Assembly (NCBI GenBank): GCA_900545265.1
Contig: UQYI01000002.1
Coordinates: 94,882 to 158,881 of the forward strand
Origin: an uncultured Eubacteriales bacterium
GTDB taxonomy: Bacteria > Bacillota > Clostridia > Christensenellales > CAG-138
Reading direction: 5' to 3'
DNA: 64,000 bases
A program made the position numbers and the translations under genes. The notes beneath the pieces were generated by a model, which was given only the letters and a program-made list of their open reading frames with translations, was not told the DNA's origin and did no database searches. Of this stretch, positions 43,807 to 52,249 are shown piece after piece; position 1 is the first letter of the stretch; every line of letters starts with the position of its first letter.

Positions 43807-43842
43807 TTCGGTCATCACATTCTATTTTAAAAGGAGATCGCT

Positions 43843-44901
43843 ATGAAACGCTATGCCATTGCCGTACCCACCAGTATGGGCGTACGCATCACCCCCGCCA
43901 ATCGGCAGCCCGTGCACCTGAGCCATGAGTATTATCTGCAGGCCACCAGCGCCGAAACCAACGTAGCCAGCGTTCCCGCCGCTCTGGGCATGCCGGCTCT
44001 GGTGCTGACCACCTTTGTGGAAGGCTCCCCCATTGCACAGTTTATCAAGAATGATCTGCGCAGCCGCGGTATGGATTATCTGGGCAAAGAAGTCCCGCAG
44101 GGCGGCCCCTGGGGTTACCGGCACCAGTTTAACATTGCGGATTCCGGTTACGGTCTCAGAGGGCCCCGGGTACACAACGACCGGGCAGGAGAAGTGGGCC
44201 GCACCCTGAACGTAGAGGACTTTGATCTGGAGCAGATCTTTGGTCAGGACGGTGTGGAGATCCTCCATCTTTCCGGACTCATTGCCGCTCTGTCTCATGA
44301 AACGGGCATTTTCTGTCTGGAACTGGCCCGGGCCGCCAAGAAGTACGGCACCCGTATCAGCTTCGATCTGAACTACCGCGCTTCCTTCTGGAAAGGCCGG
44401 GAAAAAGAACTTTCCGCCATTTTCAAGGAGATCGCCGGTCTTGCAGATATCCTCATCGGCAACGAAGAAGACTTCCAGCTCTCTCTGGGCATTCAGGGGC
44501 CTGAGGCCGGCGGCAAGGGTCTCGCTTCCAAGATCGAGGGCTTTAAGGAGATGATCCTCCGGGTAAAGGAAGAATATCCCCAGGTAAAGCTTTTTGCCAC
44601 CACGCTCCGCGAGGTCAAGAATGCCAATGAACATCTTTGGGGCGCCATCCTGTATGAGGGCGGCCAGTTCTATGTGGCTGAACCCCGTGAAATTCAGGTG
44701 CTGGATCGCATCGGCGGCGGCGACGGGTTCGTAGGCGGCCTGCTGTACGGTGTGCTCAAAGGCTGGGAGCCTGAAGACTGCCTGCACTTTGGCTGGGCCA
44801 CCGGCGCGCTGGCTACCACCTCTCTCAACGACTATGCACAGCCTGCCGATGAAGAGCAGGTGTGGGCCCTCTGGAGCGGCAACGCCCGGGTCAAGCGGTA
44901 A
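43843..44901 (+). CDS. PfkB-family sugar-acid kinase (KDG kinase-like)
   Basis: A 352-residue ribokinase-fold kinase. The ATP/catalytic signature reads DRIGGGDGFVGGLLYG near residue 287, with the catalytic Asp, as in Firmicute 2-keto-3-deoxygluconate kinases. The central DLNYRASFWKG motif also fits KdgK. The operon has 6-phosphogluconate dehydrogenase directly downstream, but no mannonate dehydratase or KDPG aldolase in this window, so phosphorylation of gluconate is an alternative role. The sequence alone cannot decide. Confidence 0.82.
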   Translation: MKRYAIAVPTSMGVRITPANRQPVHLSHEYYLQATSAETNVASVPAALGMPALVLTTFVEGSPIAQFIKNDLRSRGMDYLGKEVPQGGPWGYRHQFNIADSGYGLRGPRVHNDRAGEVGRTLNVEDFDLEQIFGQDGVEILHLSGLIAALSHETGIFCLELARAAKKYGTRISFDLNYRASFWKGREKELSAIFKEIAGLADILIGNEEDFQLSLGIQGPEAGGKGLASKIEGFKEMILRVKEEYPQVKLFATTLREVKNANEHLWGAILYEGGQFYVAEPREIQVLDRIGGGDGFVGGLLYGVLKGWEPEDCLHFGWATGALATTSLNDYAQPADEEQVWALWSGNARVKR

Positions 44902-44937
44902 ACTACAATCAAAATTCATTTTATAAAGGAGAAAACT

Positions 44938-46386
44938 ATGCTGGCAGATATCGGTTTGATCGGATTGGCCGTAATGGGTGAAAACCTGGTCATGAACATG
45001 GAGAGCAAGGGGTTCACCGTTGCCGTCTTCAACCGCACCACATCCAAGGTGGAGAACTTTGTCAACGGCCGTGCCAAGGGTAAAAACATTATAGGCACCT
45101 ATTCTCTGGAAGAACTGGTACAGTCCCTGAAGAAGCCTCGCCGGATCATGATGATGGTCAAGGCCGGTTCCGCTGTGGATTCCCTCATCGATCAGCTGCT
45201 GCCCCTTCTGGAAGAGGGCGACATCCTCATTGATGGCGGCAACTCTCACTTCCCCGATACCATCCGCCGCTGCAAGTATGTGGAAAGCAAGGGAATGCTG
45301 TATATCGGCACCGGCGTTTCCGGCGGCGAAGAAGGCGCGCTGAAGGGCCCCAGCATGATGCCTGGCGGCTCTCCGGCTGCATGGCCCCATGTAAAACCCA
45401 TCTTCCAGGCCATCTGCGCCAAGGTGGAAGACGGCACCCCCTGCTGCGACTGGGTAGGAGAAGACGGCGCCGGTCACTTTGTCAAGATGGTGCACAACGG
45501 CATTGAATACGGCGATATGCAGCTTATATGCGAAGCCTACCAGCTTATGCGGGATGGTCTGGGTATGTCTGCCGACGAAATGCATGAGGTCTTTGCTCAG
45601 TGGAACAAGACCGAGCTGGACAGCTACTTGATCGAGATCACCCGGGACATCCTGGCCTATAAGGATACCGACGGCAAGCCCATCGTAGACAAGATCCTGG
45701 ATACCGCCGGCCAGAAGGGCACCGGAAAATGGACGGGCATGGCTGCTCTGGACGAGGGCGTTCCCCTTACCCTGATCGGGGAAGCCGTTTTTGCCCGCTG
45801 CCTCTCCGCCATGAAGAGCGAGCGTGTGGAAGCCAGCCATCTCTTCCCCGCTACCGATCATGCCATTACCTGCGACAAGGCCGCTTTTATCGAAGATATC
45901 CGCAAGGCTCTGTATGCCTCCAAGATCATCTCCTACGCCCAGGGCTATACCCTTATGCGGGCAGCAGCCAAGAACTACGGCTGGAATCTGAATTATGGCG
46001 GCATCGCTCTTATGTGGCGGGGCGGCTGCATCATCCGTTCCGTATTTCTGGGCAAGATCAAAGAGGCTTATGACCGGGATTCCCAGCTCTCCAATCTGCT
46101 GCTGGATCCTTACTTCAAGAACACCATCCAGGGTTTGGTCCCTGCCTGGCGGAACGTGGTCAGCGAGGCTGTAAAGCATGGGATCCCCATGCCCGCCTTC
46201 TCCAGCGCCCTGAGCTACTTTGACGGCTATACTACCGAAAAGCTCCCTGCCAACCTGCTTCAGGCCCAGCGTGACTATTTCGGCGCCCACACCTATGAGC
46301 GGCTGGATGCCCCCCGTGGAGAATTCTTCCACACCAACTGGACGGGTCACGGCGGCAGCACCTCCGCTTCCACCTACAATGCCTGA
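44938..46386 (+). CDS. gnd: 6-Phosphogluconate dehydrogenase (decarboxylating)
   Basis: A 482-residue Gnd producing ribulose 5-phosphate, CO2 and NAD(P)H. The cofactor fold has [15 protein letters not shown] at the N-terminus and NRT (residues 32-34), suggesting NADP use. The substrate motifs are [19 protein letters not shown] near residue 128 and the catalytic Lys in [17 protein letters not shown] near 183. The C-terminus [13 protein letters not shown] is typical. It sits inside the hexuronate operon, 36 bases after the kinase gene, which is unusual for a housekeeping gene. It overlaps the next gene by 8 bases. Confidence 0.95.
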   Translation: MLADIGLIGLAVMGENLVMNMESKGFTVAVFNRTTSKVENFVNGRAKGKNIIGTYSLEELVQSLKKPRRIMMMVKAGSAVDSLIDQLLPLLEEGDILIDGGNSHFPDTIRRCKYVESKGMLYIGTGVSGGEEGALKGPSMMPGGSPAAWPHVKPIFQAICAKVEDGTPCCDWVGEDGAGHFVKMVHNGIEYGDMQLICEAYQLMRDGLGMSADEMHEVFAQWNKTELDSYLIEITRDILAYKDTDGKPIVDKILDTAGQKGTGKWTGMAALDEGVPLTLIGEAVFARCLSAMKSERVEASHLFPATDHAITCDKAAFIEDIRKALYASKIISYAQGYTLMRAAAKNYGWNLNYGGIALMWRGGCIIRSVFLGKIKEAYDRDSQLSNLLLDPYFKNTIQGLVPAWRNVVSEAVKHGIPMPAFSSALSYFDGYTTEKLPANLLQAQRDYFGAHTYERLDAPRGEFFHTNWTGHGGSTSASTYNA

Positions 46387-47230
46387 GCTTGAGCTGCCCT
46401 ACCGGCTCATCGCCCTGGATCTGGACGGTACCCTCCTCAACCCCCAAAAAGAGCTGACGGAGGGCAACCGCCGGGCCCTGCTGGCCGCCGCCGGCAGGGG
46501 CACGCATATTGTTCCCACCACCGGGCGTTTCTTTGAAGGTATGCCCGAAGCTGTCCGTTCTTTGCCCTGTATACGCTACGCCATCACCATCAACGGCGCA
46601 CAGGTGCAGGACAGGCAGACAGGGGAGGTCCTTTACCGGGCAGAGATCCCCAACCGGCGGGCCATAGAAGTCATGGAGCAGCTGGACACCCTGCCGGTGA
46701 TCTACGACTGCTACATGGATAACTGGGGCTACATGACGGAAACCCTGTATGCGCAGGGACCTGCCTACATACAGGATCCTCACGTATTGAAAATGCTCCT
46801 GGAGCTGCGCAAGCCTGTGCCGGAACTGAAGGCTTTTCTCCGGGAAACGGGCCGGGATGTGCAGAAGATCCAGTTCTTTTTCCCTACGGTAGAGGAACGG
46901 GTCCGCCGCCTGCCCCAGATGCAGGCGCTGTTCCCGGATCTGAATGTGTGCTCGGCGCTTGGCAATAATGTGGAGATCAATGCCCCCGCCGCTAATAAGG
47001 GAGACGCACTGAAGGCTCTGTGCCGCCATCTTGGTCTGCCCGTTTCGCAAAGTCTGGCTTTCGGAGACGGGCTCAATGATCTCTCCATGATACAGGCTGC
47101 GGGACTGGGTGTGGCCATGGAAAACGGCGATCCTGCCGTAAAAGCCGCTGCCGGGGCTATTGCCCCCTCCTGCGGAGAAGACGGGGTAGGCCGGTTTATG
47201 GAAACTTTGCTGGAGCAGGGGCTGCTGTAA
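46379..47230 (+). CDS. Cof-type HAD hydrolase
   Basis: A 283-residue HAD IIB phosphatase. Motif I is [13 protein letters not shown] near residue 13. Motif II is the VPTTGR Thr, and the C-terminal metal motif [20 protein letters not shown] is near residue 225. The ATG overlaps the gnd gene; the longer frame upstream runs through gnd and was rejected. Its place in the hexuronate operon suggests it removes phosphate from a side product, but Cof enzymes are promiscuous. Confidence 0.85.
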   Translation: MPELELPYRLIALDLDGTLLNPQKELTEGNRRALLAAAGRGTHIVPTTGRFFEGMPEAVRSLPCIRYAITINGAQVQDRQTGEVLYRAEIPNRRAIEVMEQLDTLPVIYDCYMDNWGYMTETLYAQGPAYIQDPHVLKMLLELRKPVPELKAFLRETGRDVQKIQFFFPTVEERVRRLPQMQALFPDLNVCSALGNNVEINAPAANKGDALKALCRHLGLPVSQSLAFGDGLNDLSMIQAAGLGVAMENGDPAVKAAAGAIAPSCGEDGVGRFMETLLEQGLL

Positions 47231-47284
47231 GTCCCCTCCGGCTGCATACAGTCAGCATTTATTTAACAGAAAGGAAGATTTTTT

Positions 47285-48133
47285 ATGAAACTGCCTCTTA
47301 ATACGGATCTTGCCGGAAAAGTTGCCGTGGTCACCGGTGCCGGCGGCGTGCTGTGCAGCATGTTCAGCAAGGCTCTGGCCGCAGCCGGCGCAAAGGTCGC
47401 CGTGCTGGATCTTAACGAAGCCGCTGCCGAAAAGGTAGCCGAAGGCATTCGTCAGGAAGGCGGTCAGGCTCGGGCCTACTGCTGCAACGTGCTGGAAAAG
47501 GTCAGCTGCGAAGAAGTCCATCAGGCTGTTCTGAAGGACTTCGGCCCCTGCGATATCCTGATCAACGGTGCAGGCGGCAACAACCCCCGCGCCACCACCG
47601 ATAAGGAATACTTTGAGCTGGGCGATCTGGACAGCGAAACCAAGACCTTCTTTGATCTGCAGGAGAGCGGTGTGGAGTTTGTGTTCAACCTGAACTTTCT
47701 GGGCACCCTGATCCCCACCCAGATCTTTGCCAAGGATATGCTGGGCCGCCCGGGCTGCAACATTCTGAACATCTCCTCCATGAACGCCTACACGCCCCTT
47801 ACCAAGATTCCCGCTTACTCCGGAGCCAAGGCTGCCATCTCCAACTTTACTCAGTGGCTGGCCGTTCACTTCAGCAAAGTGGGCATCCGCGTCAATGCCA
47901 TTGCCCCCGGTTTCTTCTCCACCCAGCAGAATGCCGCTCTGCTTTTCAATCCCGATGGCACGCCTACGCCCCGTACCGGCAAGATCCTGGCCGCTACTCC
48001 CATGGGCCGCTTTGGGGAAAGTGAGGAGCTCCTGGGCGGGATGCTGTTCCTTTTGAATAACGAGGCCGCTTCCTTCATTACCGGCGTGGTGCTGCCCATC
48101 GATGGCGGCTTCTCTGCCTACAGTGGAGTCTAA
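47285..48133 (+). CDS. uxuB: D-Mannonate oxidoreductase (SDR type, fructuronate reductase)
   Basis: A 282-residue short-chain dehydrogenase. The NAD(P) motif TGAGGVLCS is near residue 18, and GAGGNNPRATTD and FNLNFLGTLIPTQIF are characteristic of Firmicute fructuronate reductases. The catalytic Ser, Tyr and Lys lie in NISSMNAYTP..PAYSGAKAAI near residues 160-182. It reduces fructuronate from UxaC or UxaE to D-mannonate. It is 54 bases after the HAD gene and 6 bases before the larA-like gene. Confidence 0.9.
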   Translation: MKLPLNTDLAGKVAVVTGAGGVLCSMFSKALAAAGAKVAVLDLNEAAAEKVAEGIRQEGGQARAYCCNVLEKVSCEEVHQAVLKDFGPCDILINGAGGNNPRATTDKEYFELGDLDSETKTFFDLQESGVEFVFNLNFLGTLIPTQIFAKDMLGRPGCNILNISSMNAYTPLTKIPAYSGAKAAISNFTQWLAVHFSKVGIRVNAIAPGFFSTQQNAALLFNPDGTPTPRTGKILAATPMGRFGESEELLGGMLFLLNNEAASFITGVVLPIDGGFSAYSGV

Positions 48134-48139
48134 GGGCCT

Positions 48140-49411
48140 ATGGAAATCTTCCGTCGTTCCCAGCAGGCGGAGGGACTGACCCGGGAGGAGCTTTCCGCTG
48201 CGGTGGAAGCTTCTCTGCAGGGCCGTGATCTGCACAAGGTGCTGATCCTCCCTCCTGATTTTACCCGTTACCATTCCAATGCAGGTCTTCTGACCAATCT
48301 GTATTACCACTTTCTAACCGACGCTGGTGTGCAGGTGGATATTCTCCCCGCTCTGGGCACCCATGTGCCCGTAACGGAAGAAGAGATGGATCTGATGTTC
48401 GGAGACATTCCCCATGACAGGTTCCTGATCCACCACTGGCGCACGGATGTTGTAAAGCTGGGCGAAGTGCCCGCCTCCTATCTGGAAGAGGTCACCGAAG
48501 GGCTCTGGCATGATCCCATTGACGTAGAAGTCAACCGCTTGGTCATGGATCCCACTTATGATCTGGTGCTTTCCATTGGTCAGGTGGTGCCCCATGAGGT
48601 CATCGGCATGTCCAACCACTCCAAGAACATATTTGTGGGTGTAGGCGGTGCCGATATGATCAACAAATCCCACATGGTGGGAGCTGTATACGGCATGGAG
48701 CGCATGATGGGTCGGGACCACACCCCCGTACGGAAGGTGTTTGACTATGCACTGGAGCACTATATGCAAAAGGTGCCCCTGCTTTGGGTCCTTACGGTTA
48801 CCACCGCCCCCGGCGGGCAGATCCGTACTCACGGGCTGTTCATCAGCGAAGGGCGCAAGGGGCTGGAAGAAGCCGTAAAGCTGGCGCAGGAAAAGAATCT
48901 GGACTTTGTGCCGCCGCTGAAAAAGTGCGTAGTGTATCTTACCCCCAGCGAATTCCGCACCACCTGGCTGGGCAACAAAGCTGTTTACCGCACTCGCATG
49001 GCCATGGCCGACGGCGGAGAGCTGATCATTCTGGCGCCGGGCGTAGAACGCTTCGGAGAGGATATGACCGTAGACGCCCTGATCCGGAAGTATGGCTACA
49101 AAGGCCGTCTCAACACTCTGGCTGCCTTTGAAAAGCCGGAAAACGAGGATCTCCGTTCCAACATGGGGGCTGCTGCACACCTGATCCACGGATCCAGCGA
49201 CGGACGTTTCTCCATCACCTACTGCACCAAGAAGATCTCCCGGGAAGAGATAGAAGGGGTAGGCTTCCAGTGGGCCGATTACGATGAAATGGCTCGCCGG
49301 TATGACCCGGAAAAGCTCACCTATGGCCGTAATACCATGCCCGACGGAGAAGAGATCTTCTTTATTCCCAACCCGGCTCTGGGTCTTTGGGCCGATAAAA
49401 GCAAGTTCTGA
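48140..49411 (+). CDS. LarA-like nickel-pincer racemase/epimerase
   Basis: A 423-residue member of the lactate-racemase (LarA) superfamily. Candidate active-site residues line up with the nickel-pincer enzymes: His75 in GTHVPVTEEE, His152 in VVPHEVIG, Lys162 in HSKNIFVG (position of the cofactor-bearing Lys) and His178. The neighbours make or use 2-hydroxy sugar acids, and family members with gluconate 2-epimerase activity have been reported. I therefore infer interconversion of D-mannonate (UxuB product) and D-gluconate. Lactate racemisation is less likely without lar genes. The cofactor genes larB, larC and larE are not in this window. It ends the operon before a strong terminator. Confidence 0.82.
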   Translation: MEIFRRSQQAEGLTREELSAAVEASLQGRDLHKVLILPPDFTRYHSNAGLLTNLYYHFLTDAGVQVDILPALGTHVPVTEEEMDLMFGDIPHDRFLIHHWRTDVVKLGEVPASYLEEVTEGLWHDPIDVEVNRLVMDPTYDLVLSIGQVVPHEVIGMSNHSKNIFVGVGGADMINKSHMVGAVYGMERMMGRDHTPVRKVFDYALEHYMQKVPLLWVLTVTTAPGGQIRTHGLFISEGRKGLEEAVKLAQEKNLDFVPPLKKCVVYLTPSEFRTTWLGNKAVYRTRMAMADGGELIILAPGVERFGEDMTVDALIRKYGYKGRLNTLAAFEKPENEDLRSNMGAAAHLIHGSSDGRFSITYCTKKISREEIEGVGFQWADYDEMARRYDPEKLTYGRNTMPDGEEIFFIPNPALGLWADKSKF

Positions 49412-49450
49412 TCCCCTGCCACAGGGGGGACATACCTCAAACAACAGGCA

Positions 49451-49484
49451 AAGCCCCGGAATCTTATGATCCCGGGGCTTTTGC
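49451..49484. terminator. Bidirectional terminator
   Basis: AAGCCCCGG/CCGGGGCTT stem with a 12-base loop and T on both sides. It ends the hexuronate operon and, on the minus strand, overlaps the stop codon of the metallophosphoesterase gene. Confidence 0.8.
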
Positions 49485-50120
49485 CGTTTCACTCTCTTTT
49501 TTGCCTCCGTTTTTGTGAACCGTTTCAGGCTCCACTTCTAACACATAGCGTTTATAGGCGTTGACCAGAAGTGTATTTCCATAGCGATGTATCCGCTCGG
49601 CGGAATCCCCGTAATTCAGGTGCACATGCCCATGGATCAAATACGCAGGTTTCCACTTATCCAACAGCGGATAGAACGCTCCAAAGCCCCGGTGCGCATA
49701 ATCTTCTCCGTCTCCGCAGCCTCTGGGCGGCGCATGGGTCAGCACAATGTCCACCCCCTGCATCCGGTACAGAGCCCATCCCCGCCGCCAGATCCGGCTG
49801 CGCATCTCTCCCTCCGTATACTGGTGGGAACCGCCGTTATAGCGCACGCTTCCGCCCAGGCCCAATATCCGCAGGCCGCCCACTTTTACCACCTGATCCT
49901 CTATGCACCGGCATCCTTCCGGGGGATCCTTTTCATAATTCCCGTCATGGTTCCCATGCACATACAGCAGTGGCGCATGACTCATGGTCACCAGAAACCG
50001 CAGGTATTCCGCCTTTAGGTCTCCGGCAGAAAGAATAAGGTCATACTCATCCAGCCGTCCCGGCTGAAAATAATCCCACAGATAGGAATCTTCTACATCC
50101 GATAGCAACAACAGCTTCAT
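49464..50120 (-). CDS. Metallophosphoesterase of the calcineurin-like fold
   Basis: A 218-residue phosphoesterase. Metal motifs are LLLSDVED near residue 5, LSAGDLK near 30, VHGNHDG near 54, LTHAPPRG near 125 and HGHVHLN near 163, the complete set for a two-metal site. It is cytoplasmic and has no signal peptide. The start at 50120 follows GGAGG and overlaps the upstream ParB-like/BMP gene by 4 bases, so the pair is translationally coupled. The substrate is unknown; nucleotide or cyclic-nucleotide phosphodiesters are possible. Confidence 0.85.
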   Translation of the reverse strand: MKLLLLSDVEDSYLWDYFQPGRLDEYDLILSAGDLKAEYLRFLVTMSHAPLLYVHGNHDGNYEKDPPEGCRCIEDQVVKVGGLRILGLGGSVRYNGGSHQYTEGEMRSRIWRRGWALYRMQGVDIVLTHAPPRGCGDGEDYAHRGFGAFYPLLDKWKPAYLIHGHVHLNYGDSAERIHRYGNTLLVNAYKRYVLEVEPETVHKNGGKKESETAKAPGS

Positions 50121-52060
50121 AGGATGGGACCTCCTGCCACGGGAGGCAGCCATTGGCGGTATACCCCCTCCAGACGCACCAGATTCTGTGCCTGCGGCAG
50201 CAGTTCCTCAAAGGCGGGAATATGCCCCTCCACGTTATCACACAGCCAGTCCATGTGCAGTATCTCCTGAGGGGAAAGATCCCGATCCCCGTTGCTGCGG
50301 CTCTGTGTCTGTTGATCCTGCATCGCCCGGCGGAAAGGCTGCAGCCGCCCCCGGGCAACATCCTCCCGGAGCAGTCCGGCCAACGTCTGCATGCCTTCCG
50401 GCAAATGATGGCTCAGCTGCAGATCCACCACGCCGCTGCCCATGCCCCACCAGTAGTTCAGCGCCCGGGGTTCGCTGTCATACACCGTATCTCCCCAGTG
50501 CCCCTGCAGGATCCCCTTCAGCAGCTTTTCATAAAATATCCCCCAGTTCCAAATGGGAGATCCCAGCGAACGCACCGTACCGTTGGCCTCCAGCAGATTC
50601 AGTCCCCACTGCTCCCGGGGCCGTCCCGGAAAAGGCAGATCCCGGTTGGAGATCAGATCCGCCCCTGCCGCCAGCAGTGCCGGCAGAGAATTATCTTCCA
50701 CACAGGACCAGCGAAGCAGCACTCTGGCCCGTGGATTAGTCAGGCGAGCTCCCAAAGCAAACGCATTGATCCCCGCCGGTACTCCAAAGATGGGACTGCT
50801 GGCAATGTAGCCCAGGGTATCTGTTCGAGTCATAGCTCCGGCCAGAGCCCCGGCAATGAACTTGCCCTCATAGATCCGACAGTAATAAGTCCTGACGCCT
50901 GGGTATGGCATGGCTACGGAGCAGTTGAGGATCTTTATATGGGGATAAGCAGCAGCAGCCTTCCGGCAGGCAGTGATCAGACTGGGCGCCGTTGCAAACA
51001 GCACCTGTGCCCCTTCTGCGGCGGCACGGGCCATGCACCCGTCTGCGTCCATCCCGTCCATGCCTACCCAATATACACTGGAGCTGACCTTCCCCGTCAA
51101 CGCTTCCTGTGCTTTGAGACGCCCCTGTTCATGGGCGGCACTCCAATCGCTCTGTTCCGGGGAATATGCATGGATAAATGCAGCATGCAAATGGCTGGGC
51201 AAAGTCACGGCCCCCCAAAGCCGTTCCAACACGCCTTTCTGCGCAGGCGCATCCTCCGTAGACAGAGCAACCCCTGCGCCCAATTCCGGAAGCAGAGCGA
51301 TAATGGACAGCCTCAGCTGCTCCGGCTCCAATTTGAAAAGTTCCTCCGGAGAATAGGCCGTCAGCCAGTTGAGAAACAAAGCCGAAAGTGATGCATCTCC
51401 CGGCACATTGGCCCGCACTGCTCCCTGACAAAACCGTACAAAGGCGCTTTTTACCTGTCTCTGCTCCTCCTCGGTCCAGACATGTTCCTTTTCAAAGCCC
51501 AAAGCGGCCTGAAGCTTTTCATAAGCACCGGGCTCTTCCAGCCTGAATATGTACAAACCGCTGCGCTGATAAAAGGACAAAAACTCATAATATTGCCGCA
51601 CCTGCGGCGTATCCTGCCATTTAGGCAGAATGCGCAGCACCGAAGCCGTGACCACTGGTGCATCAAAAAACTTCAATACGCTGACCCGCTTATTCCCCTC
51701 CTGCACGTAAAAATGACCCAGGTATTCAAAGCAGCGAACGGGATCCCGGATCCCTTCGCTGCCCAGGTGCGCCTCGCACAGGGTCACCCATTTATCTGCA
51801 AACTCCGTATCCGGCTCCAGCAAGGGCATAAAACCGGTAGAAAAGGCTCTTTGCCGTCCGGACGTAGTGATGCCGGTGATCCCGGACATGGGGATCTCCA
51901 CCAGCCCCAGCTCTACCCTCCCGGCTACACTGCTTTCTTCCAACAGTTCTTCCAGTACCGCCGGATAGGGATATTTCCCTTCACGGATATCCTCCCGATA
52001 CTGGCTCATGCCCCGCCTGCGGGCCTGCCTGTATTCATTTACAGCCTCCTGTCGGTTCAT
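50117..52060 (-). CDS. Cytoplasmic BMP-family ligand-binding protein with N-terminal ParB-like domain
   Basis: A 647-residue protein. Residues about 50-140 look ParB/sulfiredoxin-like, with the FYVQEGNKRVSVLKFF motif at 117-132. A long helical linker follows. The C-terminal half (about 290-600) matches the BMP nucleoside-binding fold, with VGMDGMDADG and GYIASSPIFGVPAGINAFALGARLTNP. BMP proteins are normally secreted lipoproteins, but here there is no signal peptide, so it probably acts as a cytoplasmic sensor or regulator. It is coupled to a phosphoesterase gene downstream. A TATACT promoter lies at 52092. I cannot name a function. Confidence 0.78.
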   Translation of the reverse strand: MNRQEAVNEYRQARRRGMSQYREDIREGKYPYPAVLEELLEESSVAGRVELGLVEIPMSGITGITTSGRQRAFSTGFMPLLEPDTEFADKWVTLCEAHLGSEGIRDPVRCFEYLGHFYVQEGNKRVSVLKFFDAPVVTASVLRILPKWQDTPQVRQYYEFLSFYQRSGLYIFRLEEPGAYEKLQAALGFEKEHVWTEEEQRQVKSAFVRFCQGAVRANVPGDASLSALFLNWLTAYSPEELFKLEPEQLRLSIIALLPELGAGVALSTEDAPAQKGVLERLWGAVTLPSHLHAAFIHAYSPEQSDWSAAHEQGRLKAQEALTGKVSSSVYWVGMDGMDADGCMARAAAEGAQVLFATAPSLITACRKAAAAYPHIKILNCSVAMPYPGVRTYYCRIYEGKFIAGALAGAMTRTDTLGYIASSPIFGVPAGINAFALGARLTNPRARVLLRWSCVEDNSLPALLAAGADLISNRDLPFPGRPREQWGLNLLEANGTVRSLGSPIWNWGIFYEKLLKGILQGHWGDTVYDSEPRALNYWWGMGSGVVDLQLSHHLPEGMQTLAGLLREDVARGRLQPFRRAMQDQQTQSRSNGDRDLSPQEILHMDWLCDNVEGHIPAFEELLPQAQNLVRLEGVYRQWLPPVAGGPIL

Positions 52061-52091
52061 GCTTCGAGCCTCCTTCCTGTAGTGTCAGGGC

Positions 52092-52120
52092 AGTATACCA
52101 CTTTTTTCTTCCGTTGAAAA
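52092..52120 (-). promoter_or_regulatory. Promoter of the ParB-like/BMP operon
   Basis: Minus-strand TTTTCA and TATACT with a 17-base spacer, 32 bases before the ATG. Confidence 0.65.
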
Positions 52121-52181
52121 GAGCCGCTTGCATAAGGAAGGCAAAGACACTGCTATATCCCCGGCTTTACGCTTCGCAGCA

Positions 52182-52227
52182 AAAAGCGTATCTGCCCCCC
52201 TGTTGCCTTTGGAGCAGATACGCTTTT
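52182..52227 (-). terminator. Terminator of the CNNM/CBS pair
   Basis: A 14-bp perfect stem (AAAAGCGTATCTGC/GCAGATACGCTTTT) with a 19-base loop and flanking T, just after the stop at 52250. Confidence 0.85.
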
Positions 52228-52249
52228 ATACTTGAAAGTCTGTTTTGCT

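Noticed and set aside
43822..46350. 842-codon open frame on the minus strand
   Set aside because: It is antisense to the PfkB kinase and gnd, both with clear motifs, start sites and operon spacing; its translation has no recognisable motifs and arises from GC-rich codon bias.
48140..49411. Lactate racemase (LarA) proper
   Set aside because: No lactate genes or larB/C/E are nearby, and the operon handles hexuronic and aldonic acids, so the name larA was not assigned.
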